Below, in pieces: positions 45,290 through 53,624 of a DNA stretch of 64,000 nucleotides (positions are counted from its first letter, which is position 1; every line of letters begins with the position of its first letter). Source of the DNA: Lentimicrobium sp. (lineage in GTDB: Bacteria; Bacteroidota; Bacteroidia; Bacteroidales; Lentimicrobiaceae); NCBI GenBank assembly GCA_019429275.1, contig JAHYJC010000013.1, positions 32,052 to 96,051 of the forward strand, in the 5' to 3' direction. The position numbers were made by a program, and so were the translations under genes. The notes beneath the pieces were generated by a model. The model searched no databases. It was not told the origin of the DNA and worked only from the letters and a program-made list of their open reading frames with translations.

Positions 45290-45901
45290 TTATTTCAGTT
45301 TGATTTCCTTTTCCCAATTAACAGGAATAATTATTTCATTCCTTCGGTTCACAAGCTGGAATGGTGGGTTGTATCCCAAAAATCTTGCATTTCCGATTGA
45401 GGAAATGCCTTTCTCTGAAAGAATATTGTAAAGCTTTTGAGCATAGTGAAGCAAATCTTTGTCTGAGGCAAATCCACCAAACTTTATTACTGCTACATAT
45501 TCATCCGGTGTTTTATGTATAAATACATCAGAATTATTGGGTTTTGGCAAATTTTCTTCATTATATGCTGATGGCATAACAAAACTCATGCTTGAAACGG
45601 AATCATTGATGTCCATATGAACAGGGGCTGTCATGGCAATACTCGTATTTGTCTCATTTCCACCAAAGATATAACCTGCCAATTTACGAAACCCGGACCC
45701 TGACAAGTCTTTGTAGGTTTTTGCTTCTGAACTAATTGATGCAACAGTTGCGGAAGGGTAAAACCGGATTTCAAAATCCTTTTCTTTCAAGATGAGGGAG
45801 TACTTTTGCTCTTCGACTTTATTTGAAGACATGATCGTGAAGGATTGAAATAGAATTATTGCCAGAGTAGCAACGACCATTAGTACAATAATTATTTTCA
45901 T
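45290..45901 (-). CDS. SOUL-family heme-binding protein, membrane-anchored
   Basis: 203 residues from the ATG at 45899-45901 (MKIIIVLMVVATLAIILFQS), which gives a single N-terminal anchor. The SOUL core has YSLILKEKDFEIRFYPSATV, FRKLAGYIFGGNETNTSIAM, TAPVHM and SFVMPSAYNEENLPKPN, all family hallmarks. Proteins of this family bind heme or related tetrapyrroles in other organisms; the bacterial role is unsettled. A longer frame begins upstream (45982) but lacks the anchor pattern. It is monocistronic, and the AKR gene follows 237 bp later on the same strand. Confidence 0.85.
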   Translation of the reverse strand: MKIIIVLMVVATLAIILFQSFTIMSSNKVEEQKYSLILKEKDFEIRFYPSATVASISSEAKTYKDLSGSGFRKLAGYIFGGNETNTSIAMTAPVHMDINDSVSSMSFVMPSAYNEENLPKPNNSDVFIHKTPDEYVAVIKFGGFASDKDLLHYAQKLYNILSEKGISSIGNARFLGYNPPFQLVNRRNEIIIPVNWEKEIKLK

Positions 45902-46189
45902 TTTAATTTGTTTGATTTTTAATTCTATTGATAACAGTCGCATCTGAATTATGTTCAACAGAATTATTAAATAGTTAAACAAATTAAATTAATTTTTTGG
46001 TATCAGTCTATCTGTCAAATGACTCTGTTGCAGCTGTCAGAATTTCTGAGAATCTAACTTTGCCGGGGCATATCAAAAAGATTCAAACAGCGCCTTGCTC
46101 AATGCATTACATTATGCGTTTCTTGAATTTCCAGCAGGTCATCTGCCGGGTTTCCAGTCTGCGCGGAAGTTCATAACTACTGATTTACG

Positions 46190-46337
46190 AAACACCACAT
46201 ACCATCCACGCAATCTCAAAGGCATCTGCTATGGGAATCCGGCAATGATCGACATCAGGGTGCTCGATAAGGGCCTTTACCTAATCAGGATTAGGTCACT
46301 TGTAAGCGCTAAAAACTTTAGGTTTATAAAATTGTAA
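46190..46337 (+). pseudogene. Remnant of a T9SS C-terminal tail
   Basis: The frame ending at 46337 translates NPAMIDIRVLDKGLYLIRIR followed by a K-N-F-R-F-I-K-L end. This parallels the last 36 residues of the C10 protease (NAMIDIRLLDKGLYLLKVIS ... YRFVKL). Sequence upstream in the same frame (from 46095) no longer looks like protein, and there is no ATG. I infer a truncated, decayed copy of a T9SS cargo gene rather than a small gene. Confidence 0.65.
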
Positions 46338-46556
46338 ACGGACTTATTCAAGCCAAAAACATTTCCAGAACAAAATTGACAACAATTGTGAAAATGCGAA
46401 ATTGTATATCAGCATTGATGAATAATAATTTCATCATGCCTGACAATAATATTTTTACATTTGTCTATGATTAAAAAAACAGGCTGTCCGTTTGATCAGG
46501 CGCACAGAATATTAGAACTTTTCATATAAGTTCAGTCATAAATTCAGTATTTGAAA

Positions 46557-47108
46557 ATGGAAAATGAAAACTTGAGAAACTGGGTAAACGAATTTACCAA
46601 TGAGCTATACAAATGGGCTTATTATAAAACTTCATCGGTTGAAACCGCGGAAGACCTGGTGCAGGAAACATTTTTGGCTGCTGCTGAAAAGATAAATAAT
46701 TTCAAGGGGGACAGTTCGGCAAAGACCTGGTTGTTTTCGATTTTAAATCATAAAATTATTGACCATTACCGGAAGAATGTTAATAAACCGGTATCAATTG
46801 AGAACAACTCAATTTCTGACTTTTTCGATGAAGACGGAGGTTGGCGGCAGTCAAAAAGGCCCAAAGACTGGCATGAGGAAGATAGCCATTTGCTTGACGA
46901 TGAGGACTTTCAGACGATTTTGCATAAATGTATTAATGCTCTGCCCACAAAATGGAACACCTGTGTAAGGTTAAAATACCTAAGTGAAAAAAGTGGTGAA
47001 GAAATTTGTCAGGAATTGGGTATGACTGCGACAAATTTCTGGCAGATTGTTCATCGTGCAAAACTTCAATTAAGAGATTGCGTTGATAATAATTGGTTTA
47101 AAAGTTAA
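46557..47108 (+). CDS. ECF-type sigma factor (second)
   Basis: 183 residues from the ATG at 46557 (MENENLRNWVNEFTNELYKW). Region 2: TAEDLVQETFLAAAEKINNF, AKTWLFSILNHKIIDHYRKN. Region 4: ALPTKWNTCVRLKYLSEKSG and EEICQELGMTATNFWQIVHR, the recognition helix. A partner with a zinc-finger-type anti-sigma motif is encoded 5 bp downstream. I infer that it controls an envelope or thiol-stress regulon, possibly including the genes up to 62 kb; no promoter copies are visible to prove this. Confidence 0.88.
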   Translation: MENENLRNWVNEFTNELYKWAYYKTSSVETAEDLVQETFLAAAEKINNFKGDSSAKTWLFSILNHKIIDHYRKNVNKPVSIENNSISDFFDEDGGWRQSKRPKDWHEEDSHLLDDEDFQTILHKCINALPTKWNTCVRLKYLSEKSGEEICQELGMTATNFWQIVHRAKLQLRDCVDNNWFKS

Positions 47109-47113
47109 TTAAC

Positions 47114-47380
47114 ATGAAAAAATTACTAAATATATTGTTCCTCTCCTGTTTTAAGGCGACTGAATTGATTGAGAAAAAGTTGCATTTCAAACTTTCGGCC
47201 CACGAAAAAATTCAATTAAAAGTCCATAAAATGATGTGTGATGCCTGTTCCAGGTATGAAAAGCAAAGTATTTTCCTTGAGAAGGGCATTGCAACTTTGC
47301 CTAAAAAAGATTCTATAAAGGTTGACATGGAGCAATTGAAGCACCGAATTGCAGATAAACTTGAAAAAGATAATAGTTAA
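47114..47380 (+). CDS. Small zinc-binding anti-sigma factor
   Basis: 88 residues. The motif His38-x3-Cys42-x2-Cys45 in KVHKMMCDACSRYEKQS is the zinc-binding HxxxCxxC of ZAS/zf-HC2 anti-sigma proteins. The protein lacks a clear membrane span, so it is probably cytoplasmic. Cys12 in the N-terminal helix region may also be redox-active. It starts 5 bp after the ECF sigma gene. I infer binding to that sigma factor and release on thiol oxidation or zinc loss, as for RsrA-like proteins. Confidence 0.75.
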   Translation: MKKLLNILFLSCFKATELIEKKLHFKLSAHEKIQLKVHKMMCDACSRYEKQSIFLEKGIATLPKKDSIKVDMEQLKHRIADKLEKDNS

Positions 47381-47390
47381 AACTGACGCA

Positions 47391-47621
47391 ATGCGGAGCA
47401 AATTCTTAAAATATATAAGACTGGCCGCTGATAAGCCGAGTTTATGGAGAGCAATCAGAGTTGCACTCATTGTTGGCGTCATTCTGAACATGATAAACAA
47501 TCCAAAATTATTCAGTGCCTATTCATCCGCTGATTTTCATTTATCGCGAATTCTTTTAACCTTTCTGGTCCCGTTTTGTGTTTCCCTTTATTCATCGGTA
47601 TTGGCCAACGCCGAAAAATAA
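47391..47621 (+). CDS. NrtS-like small two-helix membrane protein
   Basis: 76 residues from the ATG at 47391 (MRSKFLKYIRLAADKPSLWR). Two membrane helices: ALIVGVILNMINNPKLF and the LSRILLTFLVPFCVSLYSSV segment. The VGxxLNxIN and TxLVPxCVxxY features match the short NrtS-type nitrate/nitrite transporter family as I recall it. The substrate is not provable here. It begins 10 bp after the anti-sigma gene, so it probably belongs to the same transcript. Confidence 0.65.
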   Translation: MRSKFLKYIRLAADKPSLWRAIRVALIVGVILNMINNPKLFSAYSSADFHLSRILLTFLVPFCVSLYSSVLANAEK

Positions 47622-47738
47622 ATCCGGCAATACGCCATCGAATTTTCCAGCCATAACCTTTCTTATTTTAATCGGCATTTTTTGTCAGGTTTTGATTTAA
47701 TTTCCGACTATAATGGAAATCTTTCAATAATAAAAATC

Positions 47739-48470
47739 ATGAAGAAAATACTCTTATTAATTGCCCCAATATTTCTATTTATTACAGCTTGTGCTCAAAA
47801 TCCCGGATTTAAGCAAACTGGTTCAATCGAATTTGAGAAACTGATTTCTGACAATAACGGAATACTGCTTGATGTAAGGACATTGTCAGAATTTAAGAAT
47901 GGGCATTTGGAGAATGCCGGGCAGTTAAATTATTATGCCGGAGATTTCCGACGCAAACTTTTATTGCTCCCCAAAGATCAACCGGTTTACCTTTATTGCA
48001 ATACAGGTTATCGAAGCTCAAGAGCCGCGAATATTCTTGCTGAAAACGGTTACACCAATGTATTTAATCTGGAGCACGGCATTATGGAGTGGAATCTAAA
48101 GAATCTTCCTGTCATAATAGAACCCGATGCCAAAGCCGATGTTGAAAATATTATGGAACCTGAGGCATACACTAAGTTGATTAATTCTGATTCTCTTGTT
48201 TTCATAGATTTCTACGCTCCGTGGTGTGCTCCCTGCCGTAAAATGATGCCCATGATTGACAGCCTTAAAACTGAATATCATGAAAAGATTAACATTGTAA
48301 AGATAAATGCTGATGCAAGTAAGAAGTTAATGAAGGAATTGAAGATTGTCGGGGTTCCTTATCTGGTAATGTATCACAAAGGTCAACTACTATATTCAAA
48401 AAACAGTGCTGCAATTCGCGAGGAACTTGTTGCTTTGTTTGAAGGCAAACTTACTGACTCTTCACACTAA
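47739..48470 (+). CDS. Rhodanese-thioredoxin fusion lipoprotein
   Basis: 243 residues from the ATG at 47739 (MKKILLLIAPIFLFITACAQ), with lipobox ITAC (Cys18). The rhodanese domain (about 28-125) has the active-site Cys87 in YLYCNTGYRSSRAAN. The thioredoxin domain (about 130-243) has FYAPWCAPCRKMMP with Cys163 and Cys166. I infer a periplasmic lipoprotein that moves sulfane sulfur and reduces persulfides. In this island with eanB and dsrE it may take part in sulfur trafficking. It starts 118 bp after the NrtS-like gene. Confidence 0.88.
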   Translation: MKKILLLIAPIFLFITACAQNPGFKQTGSIEFEKLISDNNGILLDVRTLSEFKNGHLENAGQLNYYAGDFRRKLLLLPKDQPVYLYCNTGYRSSRAANILAENGYTNVFNLEHGIMEWNLKNLPVIIEPDAKADVENIMEPEAYTKLINSDSLVFIDFYAPWCAPCRKMMPMIDSLKTEYHEKINIVKINADASKKLMKELKIVGVPYLVMYHKGQLLYSKNSAAIREELVALFEGKLTDSSH

Positions 48471-48479
48471 AACAATTAA

Positions 48480-49091
48480 ATGGTTATGGAAACAATAACA
48501 CCGTTTTTTTTGGGAGTCCTGGTAGTAACCATTGGAGCAGTTCCTTTCGGATTGGTAAACTTATCTGTGGTCGATATAGCAGCAAAAAGTTCTGCCAGAG
48601 GGGCAATGTCAGTTTCATTCGGTGCATCGGTGATAGAAGTTCTGTTCGCTTCAATTGCAATCATATCGGGACAGTTTCTTTCCGGCTATTTAAATGAAAA
48701 CTCTCTTATAAAAAATGCGATTGTATTAACTCTCCTAATTTCAGGCATTTTTTTTTGGTTTAAAAAGGCAAAAGTTAATCACAAAGATTCTTTTTCATCC
48801 TCAATGGGAATAATAAAAGGAGCTTTTCTCAACCTCATAAGTCTCCAGGTCTTAATATTCTGGCTAATGGCAGTCTCATTTTTATCAGTCAGAAACTTAA
48901 TTCCAGCTTCGGTAGCCGAATTTGTAATCTTTATAGCAGGTGTGGGGGTTGGAAAGATGATGGTATTGCAGGCTTATGCATATTTTGGAAACATTGTAGT
49001 CCCAAATTCACAGAAATTGTCGGAAAACATTAACAAGATCATTGGATTTATGCTTATTGCGGTTTCTATTGTTCAGTTAATTAAACTTTAA
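48480..49091 (+). CDS. LysE/RhtB-type amino-acid exporter-like protein
   Basis: 203 residues with six membrane helices. It starts MVMETITPFFLGVLVVTIGA (ATG at 48480, another at 48486) and has GLVNLSVVDIAAKSSARGAM near helix 1-2, where LysE family members have the conserved P-G-P segment. It is diverged from that consensus, so the family call is moderate. LysE proteins export amino acids or related small molecules. It lies 10 bp after the rhodanese-thioredoxin gene, and may export a thiol or amino-acid product. Confidence 0.7.
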   Translation: MVMETITPFFLGVLVVTIGAVPFGLVNLSVVDIAAKSSARGAMSVSFGASVIEVLFASIAIISGQFLSGYLNENSLIKNAIVLTLLISGIFFWFKKAKVNHKDSFSSSMGIIKGAFLNLISLQVLIFWLMAVSFLSVRNLIPASVAEFVIFIAGVGVGKMMVLQAYAYFGNIVVPNSQKLSENINKIIGFMLIAVSIVQLIKL

Positions 49092-49200
49092 GCAGTAGGG
49101 AATTTAAAAGCAATGGTTAAAAACAAAACAATACCCGAATCTAAACCTGCTCATTTAATATAACTCTTACTACAGTTCAAAATCAAATTTTTAAACTTTC

Positions 49201-50586
49201 ATGACACAAAAAACATATATACCCAATATACCAGCTCCGTTAAAAAAACGACTGGTCATTGTTGGCGGCGGTTTCGCCGGATTGAAGCTTGTTCAGAAAT
49301 CACTTTGCCGTGATTTTCAAATCGTATTGCTTGATAAAAATAATTATCATCAGTTTCAACCTTTACTATACCAGGTTGCTACCGCCGGTCTTGAACCGAG
49401 TGCAATTTCTTTCCCTCTGAGAAAGGTTTTACAAAAGGAGGAAAATATTCATTTTCGCGTAGCTGAAGTTTTGGAAATTTTACCTGAAACAAATGAGGTA
49501 AAAACCAATATTGGGTATCTGAAATACGATTTTCTGGTATTAGCTACAGGCGCCGACACCAATTTTTTCGGTCAGGAAATAATTGAACGGAATGCGCTTC
49601 CTATGAAATCGGCTTCCGATGCCATTCTCATCCGCAATACCATCCTCGAAAATTTTGAAAAGGCACTGCTCCAGGAAACTCCCGGAGAAATGGAAAAGTA
49701 CCTGAACATTGCGCTGGTGGGTGGTGGTCCAACCGGTGTTGAACTCGCCGGAGCGCTGGCCGAAATGAAGAAATACATTTTCCCGAAAGACTATCCTGAG
49801 TTGGATTTGTCGAAAATGCGAATTGTCCTTTTTGAATCTTCCAATCTGCTTGCGGCCATGTCGGCCCATGCTTCCGAACTGTCGGAAAAGTACCTTGAGC
49901 GAATGGGAGTGGAAGTGAAAACCGGAATCCGTGTTACCGGATATGACGGAACCGTAGCCACCTTATCCGATGGCTCCACATTCGAAACCAAAACTTTGGT
50001 TTGGGCGGCAGGTATCAAAGCAAACCTCATTGCAGGTTTACCAAAAGCAACCATTGCCCGTGGCGGAAGGCTTTTGGTTGACCGGTATAATTTAACAAAA
50101 GGATACCCGAACATTTTTGCCATTGGCGACCTGGCCCTTATGGAAACTCCAAAATATCCGAACGGCCATCCACAAGTGGCACAAACTGCCATTCAGCAAG
50201 CCAAACTACTGGCTAAAAATATGAAACGGCTGGCTGCCGGGAAAGAGTTACTCCCGTTTGAATATACCAACAAAGGTTCTCTGGCCACTATTGGCCGCAA
50301 TCGTGCCGTAGCCGACCTCCCCGGTTTTAAACTGCGTGGGTTTGTGGCCTGGGCACTCTGGAGTATTGTACACCTGTTTACCATTATGGGGGTAAAAAAC
50401 CGCTTTTTTGTTTTCCTCAACTGGTCTTGGAATTATTTTACGTACGACCAGTCGCTTCGTTTGTTGATTAAACCGAAAGCCCCATATAAACCAAATGAAG
50501 TTGAAGTAAGTCAGGATAGAGCGGAAAGTAATATCAATAAAAAAATTGCCGCCTCAAAAATAATCAGTACTTTAACTCCAAATTAA
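49201..50586 (+). CDS. Type II NADH:quinone oxidoreductase (NDH-2-like)
   Basis: 461 residues with two Rossmann folds: RLVIVGGGFAGLKLVQKSL (FAD) and IALVGGGPTGVELAGALAEM (NADH). The NDH-2 features NNYHQFQPLLYQVATAGLEP, LVWAAGIKANLIAGLPK, NIFAIGDLALM and QTAIQQAKLLAKNMKR are all present. The C-terminus (FVAWALWSIVHLFTIMG) forms the membrane-binding segment. It oxidises NADH and reduces quinone without pumping protons. Sulfide:quinone reductases share the fold but carry extra cysteines, which are absent here. It lies 110 bp after the LysE-like gene. Confidence 0.9.
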   Translation: MTQKTYIPNIPAPLKKRLVIVGGGFAGLKLVQKSLCRDFQIVLLDKNNYHQFQPLLYQVATAGLEPSAISFPLRKVLQKEENIHFRVAEVLEILPETNEVKTNIGYLKYDFLVLATGADTNFFGQEIIERNALPMKSASDAILIRNTILENFEKALLQETPGEMEKYLNIALVGGGPTGVELAGALAEMKKYIFPKDYPELDLSKMRIVLFESSNLLAAMSAHASELSEKYLERMGVEVKTGIRVTGYDGTVATLSDGSTFETKTLVWAAGIKANLIAGLPKATIARGGRLLVDRYNLTKGYPNIFAIGDLALMETPKYPNGHPQVAQTAIQQAKLLAKNMKRLAAGKELLPFEYTNKGSLATIGRNRAVADLPGFKLRGFVAWALWSIVHLFTIMGVKNRFFVFLNWSWNYFTYDQSLRLLIKPKAPYKPNEVEVSQDRAESNINKKIAASKIISTLTPN

Positions 50587-50601
50587 CAACAAAATATATT
50601 G

Positions 50602-50889
50602 ATGATGAAAGCAATTTGGAACGGAAAAGTTGTTGCTGAAAGCAATGACATTGTAAATGTTGAAGGGAATGCTTATTTCCCGATTGACTCAGTAAAAAAA
50701 GAGTTTCTAAAAGAGAGCGAAACGCACACCGTTTGCCACTGGAAAGGTACCGCCTCGTATTATGATCTCGAAGTGGATGGAAAAGTTAACCCAGATGCTG
50801 TTTGGTATTACCCAACACCTTCAGGATTAGCTAAAAGCATTAAAGGGCGTGTAGCTTTTTGGAAAGGTGTTGAAGTAGTGAAAGATTGA
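50602..50889 (+). CDS. DUF427 domain protein
   Basis: 95 residues from the ATG at 50602 (MMKAIWNGKVVAESNDIVNV; an ATG one codon later is possible). The single domain has the DUF427 pattern: GNAYFPIDSVKKEFLKES, THTVCHWKGTASYYDLEV, DAVWYYPTPSGLAKSIKGRV. The function is not known. The gene starts 16 bp after NDH-2 and precedes a repeat element and eanB, so it may have been in one operon with them before the repeat arrived. Confidence 0.88.
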   Translation: MMKAIWNGKVVAESNDIVNVEGNAYFPIDSVKKEFLKESETHTVCHWKGTASYYDLEVDGKVNPDAVWYYPTPSGLAKSIKGRVAFWKGVEVVKD

Positions 50890-50898
50890 TGAGTAGAA

Positions 50899-51170
50899 GA
50901 AGATGAAAGATTTAATGGAGAATATTTATTGCCGTCGGTTGTAACCGACGGACAAATGCAACAGACAACAGACAGGCTTTAGCCACATTTATTAAGTTAT
51001 AATCAAAAAAATATAAATCAATGAGTTGGGTGAAAATCTGGTCTCACATGGTTTTTTCAGAAAAAATAAAGACTAATGTGGCTAAAGCCAAAAGTCATTA
51101 AATATCCTGAATCCGTTGGCTGAAGCCAACAGCAATACGGAGAAAAAGAAAACGAAGATGAAAGATTTAA
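50899..51170. repeat. Repeat element with nested palindromes between DUF427 gene and eanB
   Basis: A 17-bp direct repeat (GAAGATGAAAGATTTAA) flanks the element at 50899-50915 and 51154-51170. Inside it a 15-bp inverted pair, GGCTTTAGCCACATT (50975-50989) and AATGTGGCTAAAGCC (51075-51089), spans 85 bp. There are two small palindromes: CCGTCGGTT-gt-AACCGACGG (50932-50951) and GTTGGCT-ga-AGCCAAC (51115-51130). This is the form of a REP/MITE-type element mobilised by a RAYT or IS200-like enzyme. No transposase is in the window. It separates eanB from the upstream genes. Confidence 0.8.
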
Positions 51171-51195
51171 AATAACATATTATTAGACACATTTT

Positions 51196-52500
51196 ATGGT
51201 CATTGAAAAAACTACAAAGGAGATAAAAGGTTTATTAACCAACAAAAACGTAAAAATCGTGGATGTCCGGCCGGTGGAGGCTTACAACGGCTGGAAACTA
51301 AAAAACGAAATGCGTGGCGGCCACATTGCCGGGGCAAAAAGCCTCCCTGCAAAATGGCTTAACTACATAGATTGGATTGAAATCGTGCGCAATAAAAATA
51401 TTCTCCCTGAGAGCAAAATCATTGTTTACGGATATTCGCCGGATGTAACCCTGAGGGCAGCCGAAAGGTTTATAAAATCGGGATACAAAAAAGTTTCGGT
51501 TTATAATGGTTTTGTCGATAATTGGTCAGCCAACCCGGAATTGCCCATGCAGAAACTCGGGCGTTATAAAAACCTGGTTTCAGCAGCGTGGGTGAATGAG
51601 TTGATTTCGGGTGGTAAGCCAGCTGAATATGAAAATGACAAATTTGTGCTTGTCCATTCGCATTACCGCAACCGTGAAGCTTATTTAAGCGGGCACATTC
51701 CGGGAGCTATCGATATGGATACGCTGGCATTGGAAGCGCCCGAAACATGGAACAGACGGTCTCCGGAAGAGTTGGAACAGGCATTGCTCAACCATGGAAT
51801 CACTTCCGATACAACAGTAATTCTCTATGGCAAATTTATGAACCCTGACAATGCCGATGAATTTCCTGGCAGTGCGGCCGGGGACATTGGTGCCATCCGG
51901 AATGCTTTTATCATGATGTACGCCGGCGTAAAAGATGTGCGTGTGTTAAACGGTGGGTTTCAGTCGTGGAATGACGCTGGATTTGAAGTTTTGCTTACCG
52001 ATGAACCCAAAAAACCAGTATCTGACTTTGGAATTTCCATACCACAAAAACCCGAACTGGCTGTCGATACGCCCGAAGCCAAAGAAATGATTGCTGCCGC
52101 CAATGCCGAACTGGTTTGCGTACGCAGTTACCCGGAGTATATTGGAGAAGTGAGTGGCTACAATTACATCGAAGCAAAAGGCCGCATTCCGGGGGCTGTG
52201 TTTGCTGATTGCGGCAGCGATGCCTACCACATGGAAAATTACCGTAACGTGGACCATTCCACACGCGAATTTCATGAAATAGAAGAAATATGGAAAAAAA
52301 ATGGAATTACACCTAATAAACATCTTGCCTTTTATTGTGGAACAGGTTGGCGTGGCAGTGAAGCATGGTTTAATGCCTGGCTGATGGGCTGGCCAAAGGT
52401 TTCGGTGTATGATGGCGGTTGGTTCGAATGGAGTAATGATCCAGAGAATCCTTGTGAAACCGGCATCCCTGAAAATTGGGATACAAACAAAATTAGCTAG
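51196..52500 (+). CDS. eanB: EanB-type hercynine sulfurtransferase (triple rhodanese)
   Basis: 434 residues, three rhodanese-like domains: about 1-115, 125-265 and 285-420. The first two lack a catalytic cysteine (loops VYGYSPDVTLRA and VILYGKFMNPDNAD). The third has Cys381 in AFYCGTGWRGSEA. This loop (Tyr-Cys-Gly-Thr-Gly-Trp) and the tyrosine 59 residues before the cysteine (Tyr322) match, as I recall, the active site of Chlorobium EanB (Tyr353, Tyr411, Cys412, Trp416). EanB transfers sulfane sulfur from polysulfide to hercynine without oxygen, giving ergothioneine. The methyltransferase gene for hercynine follows after 2 bp. Alternative: a plain thiosulfate sulfurtransferase. Confidence 0.82.
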   Translation: MVIEKTTKEIKGLLTNKNVKIVDVRPVEAYNGWKLKNEMRGGHIAGAKSLPAKWLNYIDWIEIVRNKNILPESKIIVYGYSPDVTLRAAERFIKSGYKKVSVYNGFVDNWSANPELPMQKLGRYKNLVSAAWVNELISGGKPAEYENDKFVLVHSHYRNREAYLSGHIPGAIDMDTLALEAPETWNRRSPEELEQALLNHGITSDTTVILYGKFMNPDNADEFPGSAAGDIGAIRNAFIMMYAGVKDVRVLNGGFQSWNDAGFEVLLTDEPKKPVSDFGISIPQKPELAVDTPEAKEMIAAANAELVCVRSYPEYIGEVSGYNYIEAKGRIPGAVFADCGSDAYHMENYRNVDHSTREFHEIEEIWKKNGITPNKHLAFYCGTGWRGSEAWFNAWLMGWPKVSVYDGGWFEWSNDPENPCETGIPENWDTNKIS

Positions 52501-52502
52501 AG

Positions 52503-53465
52503 ATGGAGCAACAAAATCTTCTTTCAGATTTTGCAACTGACACTTTGCATGGGCTTTCAGCCATACCTAAGTTCTTATCATCGAAATATTTCTATGATGA
52601 TATCGGCAGCGCTATATTTCAGGATATAATGCAGATGCCTGAATATTATCTCACCGATTGCGAAGTCGAAATATTCGAGAAATATAAACAGGAGATGGTT
52701 TCAGTTATTGGAAAAAGCAAAAGTAAACTTGAACTGATTGAATTGGGCGCCGGGGACGGATTAAAAACCAAGGTACTGCTATCTCAATTACTCGAACAAA
52801 ATATTGACTTCAAGTATATCCCTATCGATATTTCAGCAAATGCCGTAGAGAATCTTCATCAGGATTTAAAGCGCAATTTGCCCGAATTAAAAGTAGAAGG
52901 CCGAATTGGCGATTACTTTAAATTGATTGCTGAGTTAAATGGATCGGCCAGGAAAGTTATTCTGTTTCTTGGATCAAATATAGGAAACTTTAATCCATCC
53001 CAATCCCGTCAATTTTTAAAACAGTTGTATAATGTTTTAAATCACGGAGATCAGTTACTGATTGGGTTTGACCTGAAAAAAGATTCCGAAAAAATACTAA
53101 AGGCATACAACGACCCGCATGGACATACCGCTTCATTTAACCTGAATCTGCTGAATAGAATTAACAATGAACTTGATGCTGATTTTCAATTGGATAACTT
53201 CTTCCACACGGAAGTTTATGATCATGAAACAGGTGTTGCCAAAAGCTATCTGATTAGTAAAAAAGCACAGAATGTTCATATCCGGAAATTGAATAAGTCA
53301 TTTCTGTTGGCACCTAATGAGAAAATATTTATGGAAATGTCGCAAAAATATGACCAACAAATGATTAACAGCCTGGCTGTTAATGCGGGCTTTGAAGTGG
53401 TGCAAAATTATTATGACCATAAATCCTGGTTCGTAAATTCATTATGGAATGTTAAAGACAGCTAA
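52503..53465 (+). CDS. eanA: EgtD/EanA-type L-histidine N-alpha-methyltransferase
   Basis: 320 residues starting MEQQNLLSDFATDTLHGLSA. The SAM fold has LIELGAGDGLKTKVLLSQLL and IPIDISANAV. The EgtD signatures KYFYDDIGSAIFQDIMQMPE, LFLGSNIGNFNPSQ (Asn that binds the histidine amino group) and IFMEMSQKYDQQMINSLA (Glu-x-Ser pair) are present. It trimethylates histidine to hercynine. It follows eanB by 2 bp. EgtD also occurs in aerobic ergothioneine clusters with egtB/egtC, but no egtB (FGE-type) gene is nearby, supporting the anaerobic Ean route. Confidence 0.87.
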   Translation: MEQQNLLSDFATDTLHGLSAIPKFLSSKYFYDDIGSAIFQDIMQMPEYYLTDCEVEIFEKYKQEMVSVIGKSKSKLELIELGAGDGLKTKVLLSQLLEQNIDFKYIPIDISANAVENLHQDLKRNLPELKVEGRIGDYFKLIAELNGSARKVILFLGSNIGNFNPSQSRQFLKQLYNVLNHGDQLLIGFDLKKDSEKILKAYNDPHGHTASFNLNLLNRINNELDADFQLDNFFHTEVYDHETGVAKSYLISKKAQNVHIRKLNKSFLLAPNEKIFMEMSQKYDQQMINSLAVNAGFEVVQNYYDHKSWFVNSLWNVKDS

Positions 53466-53624
53466 CTCTGATTTTGTTTAACAATGAACTTCACACAAAA
53501 GGCGACAATGATTTCCGTTACAAACTCTTACTTCAGAATAACCTTAAAAAAAAGTCTTTTGGGACTCATTAGGAATGAATTCTGAACATGAATTTTAATT
53601 AAACCCAATTTTTAAAAACTTATT

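Noticed and set aside
46095..46337. Small protein-coding gene of 80 codons
   Set aside because: It has no ATG, and only its end resembles protein. That end is a relic of a T9SS tail.
49201..50586. Sulfide:quinone oxidoreductase
   Set aside because: The fold is shared, but the extra redox cysteines of that family are not seen, and NDH-2 features are complete.
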